A stretch of 64,000 nt of DNA from DATARH01 sp050246595 (GCA_050246595.1 JBFWVT010000024.1:1-64000); one strand, 5' to 3'. Shown: positions 26,290 to 35,557, numbered from the stretch's first letter. Numbers and translations are program-made. Notes: generated from the sequence alone by a model not told the origin.

Positions 26290-26997
26290 TCAGCGGCCGA
26301 GGACGGCGCGGGCGGTCTGGTTGAACAGGATTTTGCGTTCCTCATCAGACGGCGGGGCCGAACGGCGCCATTCCTTGCCGAGATCGACGCCGCGCCGTAC
26401 CGCCGGACGGTCCATCACCGCCTTGCGCCAACGCGATACGTTCGGGAATTCGTCGAGCGCCTGACCGAGCGGCTTTGCGATCAGCACCCACGGCCAGCAG
26501 CACATATCGACGATCGAATATTCGCCGACGATGAACTCCCGTCCGTCGAGCCGGCGCTCCAGCACGCCAAGGCAGCGGTTGTATTCGTTCGCATAGCGCT
26601 GATGCGAATACAGGTGTTCTCCCTCTGCGTAATTGACAAAATGGGAAAGCTGCCCGGCCATTGGTCCGAGATTACCGACCTGCCAGAACAGCCACTCCAT
26701 GACTTCCTTGCGCGCCTTGCGCCCGACCGGCATGAACTTGCCGCTGCGCTCGGCGAGGTGCAGCAGGATAGCGCCCGACTCGAAAACGCTGACCGGTCCG
26801 CCATCGGGACTATCCGGGTCGTCGTGATCGACGATCGCCGGCATCCGGTTATTCGGGCTTATGGCCAGAAATTCCGGCTTGAACTGGTCGCCCTTGCCGA
26901 TATTGACCGGGATCGTGCGGTAGTCGAGCCCGCACTCTTCGAGCATGATGCTGATCTTCCAGCCGTTTGGCGTCGGCCAGTAGTAAAAGTCGATCAT
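26290..26997 (-). CDS. glutathione S-transferase-like protein (YfcG/Ure2p type)
   Basis: This 235-residue protein has a thioredoxin-fold N-terminal domain (YYWPTPNGWKISIMLEEC, then ISPNNRMPAIVDHD and SVFESGAILLHLAE) and an all-helical C-terminal domain. The ESGAI motif binds the gamma-glutamyl part of glutathione, and TPNG at the first helix matches the disulfide-bond oxidoreductase branch. Its start overlaps the methyltransferase stop by 4 bases. Confidence 0.87.
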   Translation of the reverse strand: MIDFYYWPTPNGWKISIMLEECGLDYRTIPVNIGKGDQFKPEFLAISPNNRMPAIVDHDDPDSPDGGPVSVFESGAILLHLAERSGKFMPVGRKARKEVMEWLFWQVGNLGPMAGQLSHFVNYAEGEHLYSHQRYANEYNRCLGVLERRLDGREFIVGEYSIVDMCCWPWVLIAKPLGQALDEFPNVSRWRKAVMDRPAVRRGVDLGKEWRRSAPPSDEERKILFNQTARAVLGR

Positions 26998-27815
26998 TGC
27001 GGCTCCTGTCGTGAAGCGGTGACGACGAGCGCCTGTATCTTGCCGTCAATCGGGCCGGGACCAAAGCGCGCGGCGAGCGCCGCCTCGGCCGCGTCCGTCG
27101 CCTCGTCGAGGCGGGACGGGTCGCGTGCCTCGATTTCGTTGCGCAGCGGCGTCCCCTGACACAAACCGATCGCCGCCTCGCGCGGCGAGAGAGCACGGCT
27201 GCGATGTTCGATCGTCTCGAACGCGATCCGGCCGAACCCGGCCGCCGCAAGCTCGGCGCGAATTACCGTCGCGTCGTAATAGCCGTGCGGTGTGCGCGCG
27301 AGGAAGACTGGCGGATCGCGCGGGAACAGCGCGGCCACGGCGGCGGTCAGGACATCGGTGAACTCGTTTTCCTCGATGCGGTCCCAGACGCTGAACACAA
27401 ACCGCCCCTCCGGCTGCAAGACCCGCAGCGCCTCGCGGTAGCCGGTCACCTTGTCGGGGAAAAACATCGCGCCGAATTGGCAGGCGACGACATCGAACGA
27501 GCGATCGGGAAACGGCAGGGCCAGCGCGTCGGCCTGCTGCCATTGCACATGCTCCGCGCCGGGCGTTGCCGCCGCGAAATCGAGCATCGGCTGGTTCAGG
27601 TCGGTCGCGATGACCTTCGCCGCGCCGGGCAGCGAGGCCGCCAGCGCGCGCGTCAGAACCCCGGTGCCGCAAGCGGTTTCGAGAACCCGCTCGGCCGGAC
27701 CGCCGGCGATCCGCGCCGCCAGATCGGCCGCGAACGGCTCGAAGATCAGCGGCCCGAGATAGCGGTTGTAAAGAGCCGGGATCGAGCCGGCAAAAACGGT
27801 GTCGGTCTGCGCCAT
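26994..27815 (-). CDS. class I SAM-dependent methyltransferase
   Basis: This 273-residue Rossmann-fold methyltransferase contains motif I VLETACGTGVLTRALA (about residues 39-54), a motif II acidic residue in VIATDLNQPML, and FDVVACQFGAMFFPDK. It resembles UbiE/Methyltransf_11 small-molecule enzymes. The acceptor is unknown. It overlaps the GST-like gene by 4 bases and lies 28 bases downstream of the CoA-transferase gene on the same strand, suggesting an operon of CoA-transferase, methyltransferase, GST and cyclase. Confidence 0.85.
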   Translation of the reverse strand: MAQTDTVFAGSIPALYNRYLGPLIFEPFAADLAARIAGGPAERVLETACGTGVLTRALAASLPGAAKVIATDLNQPMLDFAAATPGAEHVQWQQADALALPFPDRSFDVVACQFGAMFFPDKVTGYREALRVLQPEGRFVFSVWDRIEENEFTDVLTAAVAALFPRDPPVFLARTPHGYYDATVIRAELAAAGFGRIAFETIEHRSRALSPREAAIGLCQGTPLRNEIEARDPSRLDEATDAAEAALAARFGPGPIDGKIQALVVTASRQEPQ

Positions 27816-27843
27816 GACCTGCCTCCCCGTCTTGCCGGCACGC

Positions 27844-29037
27844 TCAGCCCGTCGCCCCTTCGGCCCGCAATCCGGCGATCTGCTCGGACGAATAGCCGAT
27901 TTCGCCGAGCACCGCGTCGGTGTCCTGGCCGAGCGCCGGCGCCCCGCGCTGGATCGCAGGCGGGGTTTTCGAGAAACGCGCCGCGGCGCGCGACTGGCGC
28001 AGCCGTCCGGCCGCGGGGTGATCGTATTCCTCGACGATCTCCAGAGCGGCGACGTGCGGGTGGCGGATCACCTCGTTGCGCGTCAAGACCGGGGCGCACG
28101 GCACATCGGCCCGGGTCAGCTTGTCGAGCCATTCGGCCGAGGTGCCGCCGATCAGCACGTCCTGGGTCAGTTGCAGCCGCGCCTCGACATTCTCGGCCCG
28201 CAGCGCCGGGGTCTTGAAGCGCGGATCGTCGAGCCATTCCGGCCGGTCGAGAGCGCGGGTCAGCCCTTCCCACTGCCGGTTGGTCTGCACCGCCGCCGTG
28301 ATGTAGCCGTCGGCGGTCTCGTAGACGAGATCGGTCGAACTGGCCGCCTCCTGACGCACCGGCCCATCTTGATCCCCTGCGCCGACATAGGTCTGCGACC
28401 CCATGTCGGAAGCCCACAAAAACGCCAGCACCGCCTCCAGCATCGACAGCCGCACATGCTGCCCCTCGCCGGTGCGCGCGCGCGCCAGCAGGGCGGCGGT
28501 AATCGCCTGCGACGCGGTGATCGCGGTCAGCTTGTCGGGCAGGATCGTGCGCAGCATCCGCGGACGCGCCTCGTCGGAGCCGGCCTGCACCGTCGCCAGA
28601 CCGGAAAACCCCTGGATCAGCGGGTCGTAGACCGGCTTTTGCGCATACGGCCCCTTCTCGCCAAAACCGCTGATCGAAACATAGACGATATCAGGCTTGA
28701 CGGCGCGGATCGCCTCCTCGCCGACCCCGATCCGCTCGGCGACGCCGGGGCGGAAATTCTGCACAAAGACATCGGCTGTCATGGCGAGCCGCTTCAGCGC
28801 GTCGAGCGCCGCCTTGTGCTTCAGGTTCAGCACGACCGAGCGCTTGTTGCGGTTGTTGTTGAGGAAATTCACCGAGAACCCGCCGCGGCGGTTGGCGCCG
28901 GCCCTGGTATGATCACCCTCGGGCGCCTCGACCTTGATGATTTCGGCGCCCTGGTCGCCGAGGATCATCGTCGCCAGCGGCCCCGACACGTTCGAGGTCA
29001 GATCGACAATGCGATAACCGTGCAATGGACCCGGCAT
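27844..29037 (-). CDS. class III CoA-transferase (CaiB/BaiF family), second copy
   Basis: This 397-residue protein starts MPGPLHGYRIVDLTSNVSGP and contains GDQGAEIIKVEAPEGDHTR, then SVVLNLKHKAALDALKRL, all standard for class III CoA-transferases. The start at 29035-29037 matches family length and has GAGG about 9 bases upstream. A much longer open frame continuing to 30372 is antisense to the serine hydrolase and is not coding. It heads the minus-strand operon of CoA-transferase, methyltransferase, GST and cyclase. Confidence 0.87.
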   Translation of the reverse strand: MPGPLHGYRIVDLTSNVSGPLATMILGDQGAEIIKVEAPEGDHTRAGANRRGGFSVNFLNNNRNKRSVVLNLKHKAALDALKRLAMTADVFVQNFRPGVAERIGVGEEAIRAVKPDIVYVSISGFGEKGPYAQKPVYDPLIQGFSGLATVQAGSDEARPRMLRTILPDKLTAITASQAITAALLARARTGEGQHVRLSMLEAVLAFLWASDMGSQTYVGAGDQDGPVRQEAASSTDLVYETADGYITAAVQTNRQWEGLTRALDRPEWLDDPRFKTPALRAENVEARLQLTQDVLIGGTSAEWLDKLTRADVPCAPVLTRNEVIRHPHVAALEIVEEYDHPAAGRLRQSRAAARFSKTPPAIQRGAPALGQDTDAVLGEIGYSSEQIAGLRAEGATG

Positions 29038-29139
29038 CACGCACCTCTTGATTGCGTTTGATTGCGTCCCGCGAACAGGCGAGTGATAGACGATCGGGCC
29101 GGTCTCGTCTGCCGGCAATTTGCAGGGGAGAGGTTTGCG

Positions 29140-30351
29140 ATGAACCGCCGGGACATGCTGAAGGGCGCGGGCGCCGGGTTCGCGACGGTACTGGCCGCCG
29201 CCGCGGACCCGCAAAATGCGGGCGCCGCCGAGAACCCGCCGCCGGCATCGCTCGACCGGACGCTCGAACCCTATCTCGCGAAATACCGGTTGCCCGCGCT
29301 GGCCGCCGCAATCGTCAAGGACGGCAGGATCGTCGCGGCGGGCGCGGTCGGCACCCGGCGGATCGGGACGAACATCCCGGTCGGGATCGACGACCGCTTT
29401 CATATCGGGTCCGACGCAAAGGCGATGACCGCGCTGCTCGCGGCGATGCTGGTCGAAGAGAGAAAACTGCGCTGGGACACCACCGTGGGGGAAATCTTCC
29501 CCGAGCTGACCGGCAAGATGGCGCCGCAGATCGGCGGCATTCGCCTCGATCAGCTCCTGTCGCATACCAGCGGCATTCCCAGCGACAACGACGCGCAGGA
29601 CAAGCTGCTGCTGGATTCCTACTGGCAGACCGCGTTGAACCTCGACGAAATGCGGTACTGGATTGTCGAGCGGCTCGTCGCGATGCCGCTGCAATCGCCG
29701 CCCGGCGAGCGGTTTGCCTATGCGAATATGGGTTACGTGCTGGCCGGCGCGATCGTTGAGCGTCTCTACCGCTCGACGTGGGAGCAACTGGTCGCGACGC
29801 GCATCTTCGACCCGCTCGGGCTGAAAACGGCAGGGTTCGGACCGCAGGCGTCGCTCGGCCGGATCGACGCGCCGCTCGGGCATCGACCGCTGCCCGACGG
29901 CACGCTGAAGGCGATGCTGGCCGGTCCCAACGGGGACAATCCCGAAATGCTCGGTCCGGCCGGGACGGTGCACCTGTCGATCCTCGATTTCGCCAAATGG
30001 GCGGGATGGAACACCGGGCAGGGAAAGCGCGGGCCGGCTCTCGTCAGCCCCGAGACGCTGCGCAAACTGCACACGCCGGTGATCGACATCCCGTCCCGTC
30101 CGGACGCGGAACCGGGCACGCCGCCACCGGGCGAATACGGACTCGGCTGGGGTACCGTATCGCTGCCTTTCGCGCCGGAGCCGCTGATCTTTCACGGCGG
30201 TTCGAACCAGATGAACCTCGCCTACATTCTGTTGCAGCCGAGCGCCGATCTCGGGATCGTGATGGGAACGAATGTCGGCGGAGATCAGGCCGACAGCGCG
30301 CTGAAGGCGCTGGCGCAGGAGCTTTACCAGCGTTTCGCCAAAACCCCGTAG
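29140..30351 (+). CDS. Tat-exported class C beta-lactamase-fold serine hydrolase
   Basis: This 403-residue protein has a twin-arginine-like N-terminus MNRRDMLKGAGAGFATVLAA. The active-site SxxK reads Ser91-Asp-Ala-Lys94. The YxN motif appears as YAN in RFAYANMGYV, and the KTG position reads HGG (FHGGSNQMN), common in esterases and D-peptidases of this fold. It is probably a periplasmic esterase or peptidase rather than a true beta-lactamase. GGGGAGAGG precedes the ATG by 6 bases. Confidence 0.83.
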   Translation: MNRRDMLKGAGAGFATVLAAAADPQNAGAAENPPPASLDRTLEPYLAKYRLPALAAAIVKDGRIVAAGAVGTRRIGTNIPVGIDDRFHIGSDAKAMTALLAAMLVEERKLRWDTTVGEIFPELTGKMAPQIGGIRLDQLLSHTSGIPSDNDAQDKLLLDSYWQTALNLDEMRYWIVERLVAMPLQSPPGERFAYANMGYVLAGAIVERLYRSTWEQLVATRIFDPLGLKTAGFGPQASLGRIDAPLGHRPLPDGTLKAMLAGPNGDNPEMLGPAGTVHLSILDFAKWAGWNTGQGKRGPALVSPETLRKLHTPVIDIPSRPDAEPGTPPPGEYGLGWGTVSLPFAPEPLIFHGGSNQMNLAYILLQPSADLGIVMGTNVGGDQADSALKALAQELYQRFAKTP

Positions 30352-30364
30352 GAGAGGGACAGCC

Positions 30365-30760
30365 ATGTTCAAGCGGATCGATCATGTCGAGATCGTCACC
30401 GACCAGCCGGAGCGCACGGAAAGCTTTTACACCGACGTGCTGGGTTTCCGGGTCAAGGCGCGCGACCGGGTCGAGCGGCCAGACGGCGCGGCGCTCAATC
30501 TCGTTTATCTCGACCTCGGCGGCACGGTGGTCGAATTGATCGCCTATGAGGGCGTGCCGGTCGATCCGATGCCGCGCCTGGAACATCTCGGCTACCGCAT
30601 GATCGCGCTCGAAGTCGAGGATATGCAGAAAGCCTCGGACTACCTGAAAGGCAAGGGTGTCGATATCGTCTGGGGGCCGAAGGTGACCGACACCTATGTG
30701 CGCGCCGAGATCCGCGACCCGAACGGCTACGGCATCGAATTGCGGCAATGGTTTCGGTGA
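30365..30760 (+). CDS. VOC (glyoxalase I/epimerase-like) protein
   Basis: This 131-residue vicinal-oxygen-chelate protein has paired beta-alpha-beta-beta-beta modules: RIDHVEIVTDQPERTESFYT at the start, and HLGYRMIALEVEDM plus IRDPNGYGIELRQW in the second half. Metal-ligand His and Glu positions are present. It follows the serine hydrolase by 13 bases, probably in the same transcript. It could be a lactoylglutathione lyase or methylmalonyl-CoA-epimerase relative; the sequence does not decide. Confidence 0.82.
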   Translation: MFKRIDHVEIVTDQPERTESFYTDVLGFRVKARDRVERPDGAALNLVYLDLGGTVVELIAYEGVPVDPMPRLEHLGYRMIALEVEDMQKASDYLKGKGVDIVWGPKVTDTYVRAEIRDPNGYGIELRQWFR

Positions 30761-30828
30761 GGGACATTGCGGCGAGAGGGCGGCGCGTGCCATCCTGAAA
30801 CCATTCACCGCATCGGTGGGAGGAAATC

Positions 30829-31521
30829 ATGGCGAAATACATGCTGGTCAGCTTTAAGACCTGCCCGTGGGTGCAGCGTTCGGCGATCGTGCTGCGCGAG
30901 AAGAACACGCCGTTCGAGCTGCGCCATATCGAGCCGGACAACCGGCCGGATTGGTTTCTCGCGATCTCGCCGCACAAAAAGGTGCCGGTGCTGACCGTGG
31001 ACGACACGATCTCGCTGTTCGAATCGAACGCGATCAACGAATATCTCGACGAAACGATCGAGCCGCGACTGCACCCGGCCGATCCGGTAGCGCGCGCCCG
31101 CAACCGCGCCTGGACCGACTACGTCCCGACCTTCGCCTCGTCGGTGACGGGATGCGCCTATGCCGCGACCGAGGCCGACTACAACAAGGCCATCGGGAAA
31201 ATCCCCGACGCCTTCGGCCGGCTGGAAAAGGCGCTTGAAGCCCAGGGCGGCGGGCCGTTTTTCAACGGCGAAAAATATTCGCTGGTCGATGCCGCCTACG
31301 CGCCGTTTCTGCAACGTTATTTCTTCCTCGACCGCATCCGCAGGATCGGCGAGATCGAGAAATTCCCGCGTCTCAAGGCGTGGGCCGAGGCGCTGATGGC
31401 GCGGCCCTCGACGCATTCCTTCCCGGAAGCCGAGTTCGAGGCGATGTACCGGCAGAATTTGCGGCGGCGGAACAGCTATCTGTCGCAATTCGTCGAGGCG
31501 CCGCGGGCGGCGGCGGAGTAG
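30829..31521 (+). CDS. glutathione S-transferase-like protein with N-terminal CPW
   Basis: This 230-residue protein has a thioredoxin fold whose active site reads TCPWVQR (Cys12), then ISPHKKVPVLTVDD and SLFESNAINEYLDE, and a helical C-terminal domain. A cysteine at this place points to omega/beta-like or dehalogenase-type GSTs acting as thiol transferases or reductases. GGAGG lies just upstream of the ATG. Confidence 0.85.
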   Translation: MAKYMLVSFKTCPWVQRSAIVLREKNTPFELRHIEPDNRPDWFLAISPHKKVPVLTVDDTISLFESNAINEYLDETIEPRLHPADPVARARNRAWTDYVPTFASSVTGCAYAATEADYNKAIGKIPDAFGRLEKALEAQGGGPFFNGEKYSLVDAAYAPFLQRYFFLDRIRRIGEIEKFPRLKAWAEALMARPSTHSFPEAEFEAMYRQNLRRRNSYLSQFVEAPRAAAE

Positions 31522-31534
31522 TTCCCTCCTCGGC

Positions 31535-31560
31535 CATTCCGGGGCGCCGTCCCCGGAATG
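31535..31560. terminator. palindromic hairpin between convergent genes
   Basis: CATTCCGGGG (31535-31544) pairs with CCCCGGAATG (31551-31560) around a six-base loop. It lies in the 49-base gap between the convergent GST-like and phosphohexomutase genes and probably serves as a shared terminator. No clear U-run follows. Confidence 0.6.
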
Positions 31561-31570
31561 ACCGCCTCTC

Positions 31571-32947
31571 TCATGCCGGCAGCGCCAGACCGCTGGGGGC
31601 CAGCTCGGCGGCAAGCTGCGTTTTCAGCCGCTCCAGCCCCTCTTGGCTGCTCGCCTCGGCGCGCACAACGATCACCGCCTGCGTGTTCGACGCGCGCATC
31701 AACCACCAGCCGTCCGGAGTGCGCACGCGCACCCCGTCGATATCCGAGAACTCGGCGCCGCGCCGTCGCAGCCGGTCCTTGACCTCCTCGACGATCGCGA
31801 ATTTGCGCGCCTCGTCGCACTCGACCCGCAGCTCCGGCGTGTTGAACACGGCGGGCAGCCTGTCGATCATCGTCTCCAATCGTTCCTCCGACCGCGCCAG
31901 GATATCGAGCAGCCGCACCGCGACATAGATCGCGTCGTCGAACCCGTAATACCCCTCGGCGAAAAAGATGTGGCCGCTCATCTCGCCGGCGAGCGGCGCG
32001 CCGGTCTCGGCGAGACGCGCCTTTATCAGCGAATGCCCGGTCTGCATCATGACCGGCTCGCCGCCGGCCTCGGCGATCCCATCGAACAGGACCTGGCTCG
32101 ATTTGACATCGGCGAGGATCGGGGCGCCGGGATTGCGGCGCAGCACGTCGCGCGCGAGGACGAGCAACAGCTGGTCGCCCCACAGGATGCGCCCGCGCGA
32201 ATCGACGACGCCGATACGGTCGCCGTCGCCGTCAAACCCGATGCCGAGATCGCAGCCCTCGGCGGCGACCGTCTGCTGCAATTGTACCAGGTTCTCCGGG
32301 ATTGTCGGGTCCGGGTGATGCGCCGGAAACCGGCCGTCGATCACCTCGTTGAGCAATATGTGGCAGCCCGGCAGACGCTTGACGAGGCTCGCGACGACTT
32401 CGCCGGTCGCGCCGTTGCCGCAATCCCACGCCACGGTCAGCCCGCGCCCGGCCCGATAATCCTGCGCCAGCCGTGCAACGTAATCATCAAAGATGCGGTG
32501 CTGCTCGACACGCCCGTGCGGCCGGTCCGGAGCGCCGAGCGCAGCGGCCATTTGCGCCAGATTCTGGATCGCGTCGCCAAAAAACGGCTTGCCGCGCAGC
32601 ACCATCTTAAAGCCGTTATGGTCCGGCGGGTTGTGCGAGCCGGTCACCATGACCCCGCCCTCGACCGCTAAGGTCGCGGCGGCGAAATACAGCATCGGGG
32701 TCGGCCCGCGACCAATCCGGACAACATCGGCCCCGCCTTCGGCGAGACCCTCGACCAAGGCCGCCTCAAGCTCGGGCGAGGTCAATCTCCCGTCATACCC
32801 GACCGCGACCCTGCGCCCTCCCGCCTCGGCGAGCACCTGCGCGAACACCCGGCCCAGCGCGTGCGCGTCGGCCGGAAACAGCGTGGACCCGACAACGCCG
32901 CGGATGTCGTACTCGCGCAGGATGGTCGGGTGAAAGCGGTGCGGCAT
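31571..32947 (-). CDS. phosphomannomutase/phosphoglucomutase (AlgC-type)
   Basis: This 458-residue alpha-D-phosphohexomutase interconverts hexose-6- and hexose-1-phosphates for polysaccharide precursors. The phosphoserine loop is VTGSHNPPD with Ser104. The Mg-binding loop is FDGDGDRIGVVD (about residue 237), the sugar-binding loop is GEMSGHIFF, and the C-terminal phosphate loop includes RASNTQ. Together with galU and rfbA it could supply nucleotide sugars for the polysaccharide genes further on. Confidence 0.92.
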   Translation of the reverse strand: MPHRFHPTILREYDIRGVVGSTLFPADAHALGRVFAQVLAEAGGRRVAVGYDGRLTSPELEAALVEGLAEGGADVVRIGRGPTPMLYFAAATLAVEGGVMVTGSHNPPDHNGFKMVLRGKPFFGDAIQNLAQMAAALGAPDRPHGRVEQHRIFDDYVARLAQDYRAGRGLTVAWDCGNGATGEVVASLVKRLPGCHILLNEVIDGRFPAHHPDPTIPENLVQLQQTVAAEGCDLGIGFDGDGDRIGVVDSRGRILWGDQLLLVLARDVLRRNPGAPILADVKSSQVLFDGIAEAGGEPVMMQTGHSLIKARLAETGAPLAGEMSGHIFFAEGYYGFDDAIYVAVRLLDILARSEERLETMIDRLPAVFNTPELRVECDEARKFAIVEEVKDRLRRRGAEFSDIDGVRVRTPDGWWLMRASNTQAVIVVRAEASSQEGLERLKTQLAAELAPSGLALPA

Positions 32948-32985
32948 CTGGCGTCCTCATTTGAAACTCAAGCGTCCACCACCGC

Positions 32986-33070
32986 CGTCATTGCGAGCGG
33001 AGCGAAGCAATCTCGATAGTACGCGGTCTCCGAGATTGCCGCGTCGGCCTGCGGACTCCTCGCAATGACG
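32986..33070. repeat. palindromic intergenic repeat (cgtcattgcgag type)
   Basis: The outer arms cgtcattgcgag and ctcgcaatgacg pair across about 85 bases, with inner arms aatctcg / cgagatt. The sequence type (cgtcattgcgagcggagcga) is a widespread interspersed palindrome in alphaproteobacteria. It fills the gap between the phosphohexomutase and galU genes. Confidence 0.75.
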
Positions 33071-33117
33071 CTCTATTATTCAAACGCCATGAACTTTCGA
33101 TCGGCGCTCGGGAACGA

Positions 33118-33990
33118 TCAACGGTAGGAAGCCAGGATGCGGCGGAATTCCGCGCCGAGCGTCGGGTGCCGCAACCCGAGCGCGACATTGGCTTCAAGAT
33201 AGCCGAGCTTGTCGCCGCAATCGTAACGCCGTGCCTGCGTGCGCAGCCCGTGAAATTTCTGGCCGGCGGCGATCAGACTGTCGAGCCCGTCGGTCAGCTG
33301 GATCTCGTTGCCGCTGCCGGGTTTCTGGTCTTCCAGCTTGGCGAAAATCTCGGGCTGGATGATGTAGCGGCCGATGATCGTCAGCGTAGAGGGCGCCTCC
33401 GCCGGATCGGGTTTCTCGACGACCCCTCGCGCCTGAACCAGCTTGCCCTTTTCCGCGACCACATCGAGCACGCCGTAGCGCCGTGTCTGCTCGCGCGGCA
33501 CCTCGACGACCGCGACGATGTTGCCGCCGGTCTGTTCGTAGGCGTCAACCATTTCCTTTAGACAGGGCGGGTCGCCGACCATCAGATCGTCGACCAGCAG
33601 CACCGCGAACGGCTCGTCGCCGACCAGGTGGCGGGCGCACCAGACCGCGTGCCCCAGTCCCAACGGACGCTGCTGCCGGGTAAAGGCGATATCGCCCGGT
33701 TCCGGCAGCCAGGAATTCAGCTCGTCGAGCAGCTCGCCGCGGCCGCGGTCGCGCAATGTCGCCTCAAGCTCGAAGGCCACGTCGAAATGGTCCTCGATCG
33801 CGCTCTTGGCGCGACCGGTCACAAAATAGAACTGCTCGATACCGGCCGCCCTCGCCTCTTCCATCGCATAATGGATCAGCGGCCGATCGACAATAGTCAG
33901 CATCTCCTTCGGCATCGCCTTTGTCGCCGGCAGGGTGCGCGTCCCCAATCCGGCCACCGGGAATACCGCCTTGCGGACGCGCTGCTGCAT
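33118..33990 (-). CDS. galU: UTP-glucose-1-phosphate uridylyltransferase
   Basis: This 290-residue enzyme makes UDP-glucose from UTP and glucose-1-phosphate. The nucleotide loop FPVAGLGTRTLPATKAMPKE, the metal-binding VLLVDDLM, and VEKPDPAEAPS and SGNEIQLTD are all diagnostic. The start at 33988-33990 is supported by GAGG about 6 bases upstream and by family length; the open frame extends 20 codons further but lacks homology. It is the likely partner of the phosphohexomutase gene. Confidence 0.94.
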   Translation of the reverse strand: MQQRVRKAVFPVAGLGTRTLPATKAMPKEMLTIVDRPLIHYAMEEARAAGIEQFYFVTGRAKSAIEDHFDVAFELEATLRDRGRGELLDELNSWLPEPGDIAFTRQQRPLGLGHAVWCARHLVGDEPFAVLLVDDLMVGDPPCLKEMVDAYEQTGGNIVAVVEVPREQTRRYGVLDVVAEKGKLVQARGVVEKPDPAEAPSTLTIIGRYIIQPEIFAKLEDQKPGSGNEIQLTDGLDSLIAAGQKFHGLRTQARRYDCGDKLGYLEANVALGLRHPTLGAEFRRILASYR

Positions 33991-34133
33991 CGGACCCTCG
34001 ATCGCGGCTTTGGTCACGGAGCTATTGCCATGACCCTGCCCCGCTCGCAACCCGGCAGGATCGCCGGAAAGGCAGAGCCGCTTGCTAATAAACGCGGCGA
34101 TCTATCGCTTTGTTCGGCGGCGCGGCTTGCGGT

Positions 34134-34844
34134 TTACCGGTTCAGCAGCACGTCGCGCGCCCGGTTGATCTTGGCGGCGAAATAATCGCTCCCGCCGCGG
34201 TCGGGATGCAGCTGCTTCATCAGCCGATGATACGCCGCCTTGATCGCCGCCTCGTCGGCTCCGGGCTGCAATCCCAGAATGGCATACGCCTCCTCGATCG
34301 TGATGTCGGCCGTACCGCGCGGGGGCGGTGTGCCGGTGCCGGAAGCGGCGTGCTCGTCGTGCAAATCGTCGCGCCACTCCGGGTCCATGCGGTCGAGCCA
34401 GGCTTCGACCAACCGTGCCCCTTCCTCATCGGCGGCACGGCACTCGCGCAGCAGCGCCAGCAGATCGGCGCGATGCAGCTCGTCGAGCCTGAAGCCGGCG
34501 AAATGCCCCCGCAGGACCGTGCCGGCCATCGCGCCGGTATCGTGATCGAGGCTCATGCGCAGGTAAGGCGTCTCGACCTCGGAGGTGGCTCCGGGCGAGG
34601 GTCCGCGCAGACCGCCGGAAACCGAGTGCAGCCGTCGCAGCAGCGGCAGGAGACCAGCGGCCAGCGCCAGCAGCAGCGACAGCCGGCCCGACACCGCGAG
34701 CGCGATCACCGCCGCGACGGCGAGCACGATCGCCGCCCATTTGGCAAAGCGCGCGAGCGTTCCCGGGTCGGCGTTGACAAACACCCGCGCGAGCAGCATC
34801 AGCCCGAACAGCAGGAGGACGCCGCCGATCAGGTACAGCATCAT
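34134..34844 (-). CDS. membrane-anchored DnaJ-domain protein
   Basis: This 236-residue protein has two hydrophobic segments (about residues 4-22 and 36-70), a soluble middle, and a C-terminal J domain (about 183-236) with the HPD tripeptide at 213-215. That arrangement resembles TIM14/Pam18-like J proteins that recruit DnaK to a membrane site. It overlaps the VWA protein gene by 4 bases, so the two are translated together. Confidence 0.85.
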   Translation of the reverse strand: MMLYLIGGVLLLFGLMLLARVFVNADPGTLARFAKWAAIVLAVAAVIALAVSGRLSLLLALAAGLLPLLRRLHSVSGGLRGPSPGATSEVETPYLRMSLDHDTGAMAGTVLRGHFAGFRLDELHRADLLALLRECRAADEEGARLVEAWLDRMDPEWRDDLHDEHAASGTGTPPPRGTADITIEEAYAILGLQPGADEAAIKAAYHRLMKQLHPDRGGSDYFAAKINRARDVLLNR

Positions 34845-35557
34845 TCGCGCAATTGCGCCGTCAGCCGCAGCACCTCGCCGCCCTTCTTTTCGCCGTAGGC
34901 GGTCAGCGCGCGGTAGCCCCCGGCGGCATAGACCGCGACGGCCGCGAGCAGCTCCTTGAGGCGCCCGGCGCTCGCCAGATCAAACCGGACATAGGCGCCG
35001 CGCGACAATTTTGCCATTTGCTGAAAGGCCCTGGCGGCGATCGGGTTGCCGCCCTCGTGAAATACAAAGATCGGCACCCCGTTGAGAGCGAGTTCGCCGG
35101 CCAATTGGCAGAGCCGATCGACATTCTCCTCCATCGCGTCGCCGACAAAGACCAGCGCGTTGACCCGCTGCTTTTTTGTTTCGGCAAGCGTGTGCGCCAA
35201 GACGCGCTCGATCTGCGTCTCGCCGCCGACGCAATGAACCGCGCGCATGACTCGATGCAGATCGGCGGCATTGGTCATCCAGCGGCTCGCCTTGCATTCG
35301 TTAAAACCGCGATAATAGACGAGCTTGACATCGAGTCCGCCGAGCGCGGCGGTGGCCTCGAACATCTCGCCCTGGATGCGGCAGGCACGGTCCCAGCTCG
35401 GCTCGCGGCTCGCCGTTGCATCGAGTGCGAAGATCAGCCGGCCGCGACCGCCCGCTCCGCGCCGTGGCGGGACGCGCTGGAGGTCCTCCAGAAAACGATC
35501 GACCTCGGCCGATCTGGATTCCTCTGGGAGTTGGCGATTCCGGTCAATCACGTCCAA
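34841..35557 (-). CDS. VWA-fold protein paired with DnaJ protein
   Basis: This 238-residue von Willebrand A-like protein contains a MIDAS-like site ALDATASRE (Asp, Ser in DxTxS), a middle VKLVYYRGFNEC and the later VGDAMEE. No signal peptide or membrane segment is seen, so it is probably cytosolic. Start is uncertain: TTG at 35555-35557 or GTG at 35549-35551, neither with a clear ribosome site. The 4-base overlap with the J-domain gene suggests the two work together, perhaps in chaperone-assisted assembly at the membrane. Confidence 0.75.
   Translation of the reverse strand: MDVIDRNRQLPEESRSAEVDRFLEDLQRVPPRRGAGGRGRLIFALDATASREPSWDRACRIQGEMFEATAALGGLDVKLVYYRGFNECKASRWMTNAADLHRVMRAVHCVGGETQIERVLAHTLAETKKQRVNALVFVGDAMEENVDRLCQLAGELALNGVPIFVFHEGGNPIAARAFQQMAKLSRGAYVRFDLASAGRLKELLAAVAVYAAGGYRALTAYGEKKGGEVLRLTAQLRE

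Noticed and set aside
29038..30372. N-terminal extension of the CoA-transferase open frame to 842 residues
   Set aside because: The extra part is antisense to the serine hydrolase and has no similarity; the true start at 29037 has a ribosome site and fits the family.
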